Shown piece after piece: positions 59,112 through 64,000 of a DNA stretch of 64,000 nt. The notes beneath the pieces were generated by a model, which saw only the letters and a program-made list of their open reading frames with translations, made no database searches and was not told the origin of the DNA. Both the position numbers and the translations under genes were made by a program. Source of the DNA: Chryseobacterium sp. FH1 (GTDB lineage: Bacteria; Bacteroidota; Bacteroidia; Flavobacteriales; Weeksellaceae); the NCBI RefSeq assembly GCF_000735135.1, contig NZ_JPLZ01000001.1, forward strand, positions 1 through 64,000, in the 5' to 3' direction. How positions within the stretch are numbered: the stretch's first letter is position 1; each line of letters begins with the position of its first letter.

Positions 59112-59894
59112 TTAACGGGTGAATCTAATTAACAAAACTGCTAAACTCATTGCCACTGCTAACAACTGCAAAAATAAAGCTCTGTTGGGGTTGGTATTAT
59201 TGGCTGCGATCTGTGCATTTTTGTCTGGCTCCACATACAAAATATCATTCTGTTGCAAGTAGTAATAAGGTGAATTCACAATGCTTCGGTCTGAAAAATC
59301 CAAACTGATCAATGTATCCTTCTGACTTTGTTCAGAATACCGGAGGAGCTTCACATTTGTCCTGTCTGCTGAAGGACTCATATCGCCAGCCAAAGCCATC
59401 GCCTGAAATAGATTCAACTTTTCGTTGTTGGTTGTTTTCTGACCAGGATTGCCAACTGACCCTAGAACACTAATGCTAAAATTGGTCAGCTTAACATCTA
59501 CTCTCGGATCTGTCAAATAGATTTTCAAACGTTCCTCCAAATCTTGCTCCAATTGCTTTTTTGTCATTCCAAGACAGTAAACCCTACCCAAAACCGGCAT
59601 TGAAACATAGCCTTCTGTTGAAACTGTATACTGACTTGCCGAAGCTGCTGAAGCCGTGGCCTCCGGATCATTTGTAGAAGTCATCGAAGGCAAATTGAAT
59701 GGTTTGACCGCCAACTCATCGAAGGCAGAAACTTTGATATCCAAAACATCTGCTTCTTTAATTATTAGCCCTGTATATCTTGCCTGATTCACTTCCTGCT
59801 CGAAGTTATGATTGCTCATGTAGATCATATTCTGTTTTGGCTTACAAGCAAAAGCCAGTAAAAAGATGAGCAGTAGAAATATCTGTTTTTTCAT
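59112..59894 (-). CDS. Polysaccharide export lipoprotein (Wza-like)
   Basis: A 260-residue outer-membrane export protein. The lipobox LLAFAC puts the acylated cysteine at residue 17. The poly-export domain (about 35-135: YTGLIIKEADVLDIKVSAFD, then STEGYVSMPVLGRVYCLGMT and YLTDPRVDVKLTNFSISVLG) and an SLBB domain (about 140-220: GEVNNPG-like GSVGNPGQKTTNNEKLNL, LLRYSEQSQ, YYLQQNDILYVEPDK) follow. A C-terminal helix (ALFLQLLAVAMSLAVLLIRF) would insert in the outer membrane. Partners are the Wzc-like kinase just downstream and the porin-like gene upstream. Confidence 0.92.
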   Translation of the reverse strand: MKKQIFLLLIFLLAFACKPKQNMIYMSNHNFEQEVNQARYTGLIIKEADVLDIKVSAFDELAVKPFNLPSMTSTNDPEATASAASASQYTVSTEGYVSMPVLGRVYCLGMTKKQLEQDLEERLKIYLTDPRVDVKLTNFSISVLGSVGNPGQKTTNNEKLNLFQAMALAGDMSPSADRTNVKLLRYSEQSQKDTLISLDFSDRSIVNSPYYYLQQNDILYVEPDKNAQIAANNTNPNRALFLQLLAVAMSLAVLLIRFTR

Positions 59895-59942
59895 TTTAAA
59901 ATCTGCAAAACTAAGTTTTTTTTCGCAGTCGTAGTCGGAAGA

Positions 59943-60599
59943 TTAGTTAGTCTCGCCAATATAGTAGCTAAGTCCAACACCTAAAAATCTGTTGTATGTA
60001 TTCTGCAGCGTGTAATCTGAGTATACTGTGGAAAGACCTCTGTCAAATCTAATAAATACCTCGATTTGGTCATTGATTCTTGAACCTGCTTTCACTGACA
60101 GTCCATAGCCAAATGTATTGATCTTTCTGCCCAGTCCAAATTTCGCAGGATCCTGACCAGCCAATGTAGCCTGCATCACCGCATTTCCTTCGTCCTGTTT
60201 TTCTGATACTAAAAATTCTAGTTTTGGCCCAGCCATAAAATAGATGTCGCCTTTGTATCCTTGACTTCTCATGTAATATTTGATATACAACGGTACTGCA
60301 ACATAAATATTACTATACTTCTGCATATCAACTTTGTCCTCATTCCAATCTCCACGCTCCCCTATCGTTGAAACCTCCAGTTGTGGCGTCAAATACAACC
60401 AAGCTGAATCATAAATATCGTTAGGCACTATCGCAAAATCTGCAAATATCCCAAGACTTCCTCCAAAATTACTTTTAGAAATACCATGAATACCTGCAAT
60501 AGAGCCATTGTGAAAACTTCCTGTTGCACCATACTTAATCGCCTGTGCATTGGTAAACCCTAATATTAATAGAGCGAATATGATCGATAGTTTCTTCAT
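59943..60599 (-). CDS. Outer-membrane beta-barrel protein at the head of the polysaccharide operon
   Basis: A 218-residue protein with a signal peptide (MKKLSIIFALLILGFTNAQA) and barrel-like strands: YIKYYMRSQGYKGDIYFMAG, RKINTFGYGLSVKAGSRIN, QIEVFIRFDRGLSTVY and the terminal FLGVGLSYYIG. The family is the porin-family/OmpA-like barrel group of Bacteroidota. It starts the minus-strand gene run 48 bases before the export lipoprotein gene, so it is probably in the same operon and may help the glycan cross or attach to the outer membrane. That role is inference. Confidence 0.78.
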   Translation of the reverse strand: MKKLSIIFALLILGFTNAQAIKYGATGSFHNGSIAGIHGISKSNFGGSLGIFADFAIVPNDIYDSAWLYLTPQLEVSTIGERGDWNEDKVDMQKYSNIYVAVPLYIKYYMRSQGYKGDIYFMAGPKLEFLVSEKQDEGNAVMQATLAGQDPAKFGLGRKINTFGYGLSVKAGSRINDQIEVFIRFDRGLSTVYSDYTLQNTYNRFLGVGLSYYIGETN

Positions 60600-60714
60600 T
60601 GAATTTTAGTTAATCAAATTTGGGACGAAATTAAGAATATTTTATTAATTTTAAGAAAATAATTTAAAACAGTTATCAATTGATATATTAAATTAAGTTA
60701 ACTTTAAATCTTTA

Positions 60715-61176
60715 TCATTTATTAATCAGGTCTAAAACCACATCATATTCATACCCTTTAGATAATAAGTGGCTGATGGTCTTGCTCTTTTTCTGGTAAT
60801 CTTTCAAACCTTTTTTCGTCGCAGAATAATTTTCAAACAGCCGAATGATTGTTTTTTCATAATCTGAAGAATCAATCTCATCCATACAATTGGCGATCAG
60901 TTTTTCCGTGATTCCTTTCATCTTAAGATTCATCTTGATCTTGTTTTTGCCCCAATGCTTGATGTAAAACTTCCCACGGATATAACTGCGTGTGAACCGT
61001 TCTTCATTCAGATAATTCTCCTTCATCAAATAAAGAAAAATCTCATCCTTGGCTTCAGGAATCAACAAAAAATCCCGCATCTTCTGTTCCACCTCAGCAT
61101 GACAGCGATCCTGGTAAACACAATAATTCACCAGTTTCTGCCTGATCTCTTCGAAGGTGTAGGATTTTTTTTCCAT
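60715..61176 (-). CDS. recX: RecX family regulator of RecA
   Basis: A 153-residue RecX protein, which binds RecA filaments and blocks their growth. Three-helix repeats of the family are visible: SYTFEEIRQKLVNYCVYQDR, YLMKENYLNEERFTRSYIRG, HWGKNKIKMNLKMKGITEKL and KKSKTISHLLSKGYEYDVVL. Length is normal. recA is not nearby. The 115 bases after its stop lead to the start of the polysaccharide operon, but the operon promoter was not clearly seen. Confidence 0.9.
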   Translation of the reverse strand: MEKKSYTFEEIRQKLVNYCVYQDRCHAEVEQKMRDFLLIPEAKDEIFLYLMKENYLNEERFTRSYIRGKFYIKHWGKNKIKMNLKMKGITEKLIANCMDEIDSSDYEKTIIRLFENYSATKKGLKDYQKKSKTISHLLSKGYEYDVVLDLINK

Positions 61177-61235
61177 TGGATTAGCTATATTGTCAAATTT
61201 AAACGCAAAGGCACAAGGCTATTTTTAAATACTGT

Positions 61236-61490
61236 ATGTTTTAAGGCACAAAGTTTAACTTTCTAAATAATGGTGTACTCGATTTTCTTTGCCCCGACCC
61301 TAAAGGGTGGAAAATCGATTTTACATAATTAGAAAATTAAGTTTAACACAAAGACACTAAGAGCAATTATGAAAAGCTTTGTGTTTTAAGGCACAAGGTT
61401 TAACTTCGTTAAAAGGACTTTGTCTGCTTTCTAAATAATGTGTGCAAGTCGATTTTCTTTGCCCCGGCCCTAAAGGGTGGAAAATCGATT
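61236..61490. repeat. Imperfect direct repeat with CGATTTTC...GAAAATCG hairpins
   Basis: Each unit ends in CGATTTTCTTTGCCCCG, CCCTAAAGGG and GGAAAATCGATT, in which CGATTTTC and GAAAATCG can pair. The units are separated by about 65 bases. The AAACGCAAAGGCACAAGG stretch at 61201-61219 is a further flanking repeat type. Confidence 0.6.
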
Positions 61491-61510
61491 GGCAACGGAT
61501 AAACCCAAAC

Positions 61511-61542
61511 AAAAAAGAATGGACGAACTTGCCCATTCTTTT
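61511..61542 (-). terminator. glyA Rho-independent terminator
   Basis: AAAAGAATGG and CCATTCTTTT form a perfect 10-bp stem with a 10-base loop. The minus-strand transcript ends in a T-run. Confidence 0.8.
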
Positions 61543-61563
61543 ATTGTCAAGTCTGATATTTTA

Positions 61564-62832
61564 TTAATAATTGAAAAGTGCGTGACCTTCCATTAATTCA
61601 TTCACTTTCTTTCTTACAGAAGTCAAAACCTCGTCATTTGAGATATTATCAACCACTTCGGAGATCAAGCCTGCGATTGTCTCCATATCATTTTCTTTCA
61701 AGCCTCTGGTTGTGATTGCCGCTGTTCCAAGTCTGATTCCGGAAGTTGTAAATGGTGATTTGTCATCAAACGGCACCATATTTTTGTTACAAGTGATGTC
61801 GGCTTTTACTAAAGCTTTCTCCGTTTCTTTTCCGTTCACATTTTTATTGCGAAGGTCGATCAACATCAAGTGGTTGTCTGTTCCACCACTTACGATTTCG
61901 AAACCATTATCCACCATAGATTTTGATAGTGCCTGAGCATTAGCCTTAACTTGCTTAGCATACACTTCAAATTTAGAATCAATCGCTTCAGCAAATGCCA
62001 CCGCTTTCGCCCCAATCACGTGCTCCAAAGGACCACCTTGGATTCCCGGGAAAACGGCACTGTCCAAAACAGCACTCATCAATTTGGTTTCGCCTTTTGG
62101 CGTTTTATGTCCATATGTATTTTCGAAATCTTTGCCCAACATAATCATGCCGCCTCTTGGACCTCTCAAGGTTTTGTGAGTCGTAGTCGTCACCACGTGG
62201 CAATGTTCAAATGGATTGTTTAAAAGTCCTTTAGCTACCAAACCAGCTGGATGTGCAATATCTGCCCAAAGCGTCGCACCGATTTCATCTGCTACTTCTC
62301 TGAATTTTGCATAATCCAAATCTCTGGAATATGCTGAGAACCCAGCGATCAACATTTTCGGTCTTTCTCTCAAAGCGACTTCTCTCATTTGGTCATAGTC
62401 GATCAAACCAGTTTCTCTCTGCACGCCGTAGGAACAAACTTCATATTGGATTCCGGAGAAATTAACCGCAGAACCGTGCGTCAAATGTCCTCCCATAGAA
62501 AGATCCATTCCCATCACCTTATCGCCTGGCTTTAGGATTGAAAGATAGATCGCCGCGTTGGCCTGAGAACCAGAATGTGGCTGTACATTCACATAATCAA
62601 CACCGAAAAGTTCTTTCGCTCTGTCGATTGCCAATTGCTCCACCTGGTCCACCACTTCGCAACCGCCGTAATAACGTCTGCCAGGATAGCCTTCTGCATA
62701 TTTGTTGGTTAATACACTTCCCATCGCTTTCATCACATTTTCGGAAACAAAATTTTCCGAAGCGATCAATTCGATTCCGTGGGTCTGTCTTTCTCTTTCT
62801 TTTTCAATGAGGTCAAAGATAGGGTCTTGCAT
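61564..62832 (-). CDS. glyA: Serine hydroxymethyltransferase
   Basis: The PLP enzyme that converts serine and tetrahydrofolate to glycine and 5,10-methylene-tetrahydrofolate, feeding one-carbon metabolism. The 422 residues are complete: [51 protein letters not shown] and the PLP lysine K220 in [26 protein letters not shown] and [17 protein letters not shown] follow. It is a single gene with a terminator and a TATTTTTG box upstream. Confidence 0.96.
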   Translation of the reverse strand: MQDPIFDLIEKERERQTHGIELIASENFVSENVMKAMGSVLTNKYAEGYPGRRYYGGCEVVDQVEQLAIDRAKELFGVDYVNVQPHSGSQANAAIYLSILKPGDKVMGMDLSMGGHLTHGSAVNFSGIQYEVCSYGVQRETGLIDYDQMREVALRERPKMLIAGFSAYSRDLDYAKFREVADEIGATLWADIAHPAGLVAKGLLNNPFEHCHVVTTTTHKTLRGPRGGMIMLGKDFENTYGHKTPKGETKLMSAVLDSAVFPGIQGGPLEHVIGAKAVAFAEAIDSKFEVYAKQVKANAQALSKSMVDNGFEIVSGGTDNHLMLIDLRNKNVNGKETEKALVKADITCNKNMVPFDDKSPFTTSGIRLGTAAITTRGLKENDMETIAGLISEVVDNISNDEVLTSVRKKVNELMEGHALFNY

Positions 62833-62849
62833 TTTAGATTTATTTTTGT

Positions 62850-62857
62850 CAAAAATA
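62850..62857 (-). promoter_or_regulatory. -7 box upstream of glyA
   Basis: The minus strand reads TATTTTTG, a TAnnTTTG match, 18 bases before the glyA start codon. No clear -33 TTG is seen. Confidence 0.35.
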
Positions 62858-62995
62858 AGAAATTCTGAAGATATTTTTATAACTTTCGCCGATTAACATT
62901 TAGTTAATATCATTGACATCTTTTGGAAATTCAAACTTTCCTTAGTGCGATGCCACAACATTTGACCTTTAAAAAAAATAATAAATACCTACAAT

Positions 62996-63292
62996 ATGAA
63001 TTCTAAGAAAAAATATAAAAAAGAGCTTCTGAAATCTTTAAAATATATGGAAGCGGCGGAAAGTACTTCTCTGAAAGTAATGACCAATCTAATGTTGCTT
63101 AAAGAATTAAAGGAAAACAACATCAGCTTCAAAAAAGGCGATGTCTTTTCTTTTGAAGACAATATCTTCGACTACAGCGAGGACAAAAACGTCCGCATCC
63201 TTGCCAAACTTCGCAAGAAGACGATGAAGGCGATGAACAAACTGGTTGAGAATAATAATTTCAAGGACAAGGAGCTGAAGTTTTTGGCCTAA
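62996..63292 (+). CDS. Hypothetical protein, 98 aa
   Basis: I do not recognise this protein. It is highly charged and mostly helical by appearance, with lysine-rich ends (MNSKKKYKKELLKSLKYMEA and KLRKKTMKAMNKLVENNNFK) around an acidic centre (GDVFSFEDNIFDYSEDKN). It has no signal peptide or membrane segment. Complete start and stop, clean spacing and a following bidirectional terminator support a real gene. A small nucleic-acid-binding or regulatory role is possible but unproven. Confidence 0.6.
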   Translation: MNSKKKYKKELLKSLKYMEAAESTSLKVMTNLMLLKELKENNISFKKGDVFSFEDNIFDYSEDKNVRILAKLRKKTMKAMNKLVENNNFKDKELKFLA

Positions 63293-63301
63293 GCTTGTTT
63301 T

Positions 63302-63326
63302 TGGTCTTCGAGAGCCTCAGACTGAC
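63302..63326 (+). repeat. Family B repeat, single element
   Basis: GTCTTCGAGAGCCTCAGACT then GACAA, the GAGAGC variant, lies just after the 98-aa gene. A CCCCTCCAAGGGAGGGG palindrome follows at 63365-63381. Confidence 0.6.
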
Positions 63327-63395
63327 AATAACCACCCCGACAAAAATTCAAAGAATTTTTGTCGCCCCTCCAAGGGAGGGGAATTTTATAAAACA

Positions 63396-63428
63396 AGAAA
63401 GCCGGAATTGTAATTATTCCGGCTTTCT
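63396..63428. terminator. Bidirectional terminator
   Basis: A perfect 13-bp stem (AGAAAGCCGGAAT / ATTCCGGCTTTCT) with a seven-base loop and T-rich tails on both strands, between the 98-aa gene and the convergent T9SS protein gene. Confidence 0.85.
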
Positions 63429-63434
63429 TTTATG

Positions 63435-64000
63435 TTATTTTTTAATAATCTTCTGTGCTTTATTATCATTGATCTTTAGATAATAAACATCTGGAGCAAG
63501 ACTTTCCACATTGATTTCCGGATTTTTACTATCAAATTTCTGCTGTTTTACTAATTTTCCAGAAACATCGGTAATTGCGATGGAAGTAATCCTTTCCTGA
63601 CCTTGAATTTTCAGGATTTTCTGTACAGGATTTGGATAGACTTTGAAAGCGAGATTTCCAGTTTCTGTTGTAGAAAGCAGGTCCGTATTTCTAAAAAACA
63701 TTTTGTCACCGACTGGATTTGTGATGGTCAAATATTCTGCGTTTGTTTCCACCAAATATTCATAATTATATTTCTGACCAACGTAAAGTCTGTAAAAATC
63801 CAACATTCTTGTATCATAGGCATTTACAGCATCGCTGTTTTCGCCTTGATAAATAAATGGAAACTGACTGTATTGGTATGTAAAAGAGTTTTCATTACTG
63901 GTAAAAGTTACCGCACAAGACCCTGAATTGTAATATCTTGGATAGAAATAATAATTCCCATTGCTGTAGAGCATCTGAGATTCTAAAATATTTACAGGAG
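63435..64000 (-). CDS. T9SS type A sorting domain protein, C-terminal part (partial)
   Basis: The frame has its stop at 63435-63437 and stays open to the right edge of the window, beyond an internal ATG at 63974, so this is the 3' part of a longer gene. The last 80 residues are a T9SS type A C-terminal domain (FKVYPNPVQKILKIQGQERI, then SIAITDVSGKLVKQQKF and the closing DVYYLKINDNKAQKIIKK). It directs export through the type IX system and usually cleavage and attachment to the cell surface. The catalytic or binding part lies outside the window and cannot be named. Confidence 0.87.
   Translation of the reverse strand, partial: PVNILESQMLYSNGNYYFYPRYYNSGSCAVTFTSNENSFTYQYSQFPFIYQGENSDAVNAYDTRMLDFYRLYVGQKYNYEYLVETNAEYLTITNPVGDKMFFRNTDLLSTTETGNLAFKVYPNPVQKILKIQGQERITSIAITDVSGKLVKQQKFDSKNPEINVESLAPDVYYLKINDNKAQKIIKK

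Larger units (their letters stand above)
61177..61563. other. Intergenic region with duplicated repeat unit
   Basis: No gene is seen. A unit running from a TTTTAAGGCACAA block through CTAAATAATG to CCTAAAGGGTGGAAAATCG occurs twice (about 61236-61320 and 61385-61490). The second copy carries about 25 extra bases. The glyA terminator lies at the right end. The CCTAAAGGG cores match the family at 38606-38900 beyond the other end of the polysaccharide locus. Confidence 0.6.

Overview
This AT-rich window looks like chromosomal DNA of a Bacteroidota bacterium, most likely a Chryseobacterium-type member of the Weeksellaceae (genus is inference). The supporting signs are two proteins with C-terminal type IX secretion (T9SS) sorting domains, promoter-like TAnnTTTG boxes, a TonB-dependent receptor, DUF2339/DUF3999 partners, HMG-CoA reductase, and several families of short interspersed repeats typical of flavobacterial genomes.

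Left half (0-36 kb) is a mosaic of housekeeping and accessory genes. It starts with a starch set: the first codons of a probable ROK-type sugar kinase, a cytoplasmic GH13 alpha-amylase and, after VOC, deoC and Lrp/AsnC genes, a large T9SS-secreted GH13 enzyme. Then come an M3 oligopeptidase, ychJ with a TTG start, a secreted SGNH hydrolase, a LprI-like protein, an exported amidohydrolase, hutH, a GNAT enzyme, a DODA-type dioxygenase, YceI and a TonB receptor. A radical-SAM/DUF4130 putative DNA repair cassette follows, split by a ParDE toxin-antitoxin module. Next are a 464-codon orphan, HMG-CoA reductase, a 56-aa membrane ORF, a PIN toxin-antitoxin pair, DUF423, sucC, the DUF2339/DUF3999 pair, MscS and an outer-membrane barrel protein.

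Right half (37-60.6 kb) is a long minus-strand surface-polysaccharide locus. It begins at an outer-membrane porin-like gene, a Wza-like export lipoprotein and a Wzc-like tyrosine autokinase. It continues through MBOAT + SGNH O-acylation genes, a PglK/MsbA-like ABC exporter, a pyruvyl transferase, two tandemly duplicated GT2 genes plus another GT2, two acyltransferase-3 genes, two GT4 genes, an EpsG/Wzy-like polymerase, three more GT2 genes, a third acyltransferase-3 and, beyond a repeat-rich gap, a GT4. Most junctions are overlaps or gaps of a few bases, so it reads as one operon. No Wzx flippase and no initiating undecaprenyl-phosphate sugar transferase is visible. recX, glyA, a small unknown gene and the 3' part of a T9SS-secreted protein close the window.

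The strongest hidden signal is at the ParDE module. The last nine codons and stop of the radical SAM gene, plus the adjoining repeat, occur a second time on the far side of the module with synonymous changes, as if the module came in with its own copy of the gene tail. Other signals are short repeats inserted in frame inside the M3 peptidase and a GT4 gene, repeats that create false upstream start codons for three genes, and a 14-bp perfect palindrome between the two promoter boxes of deoC. All calls are by eye from sequence; no database search was possible.
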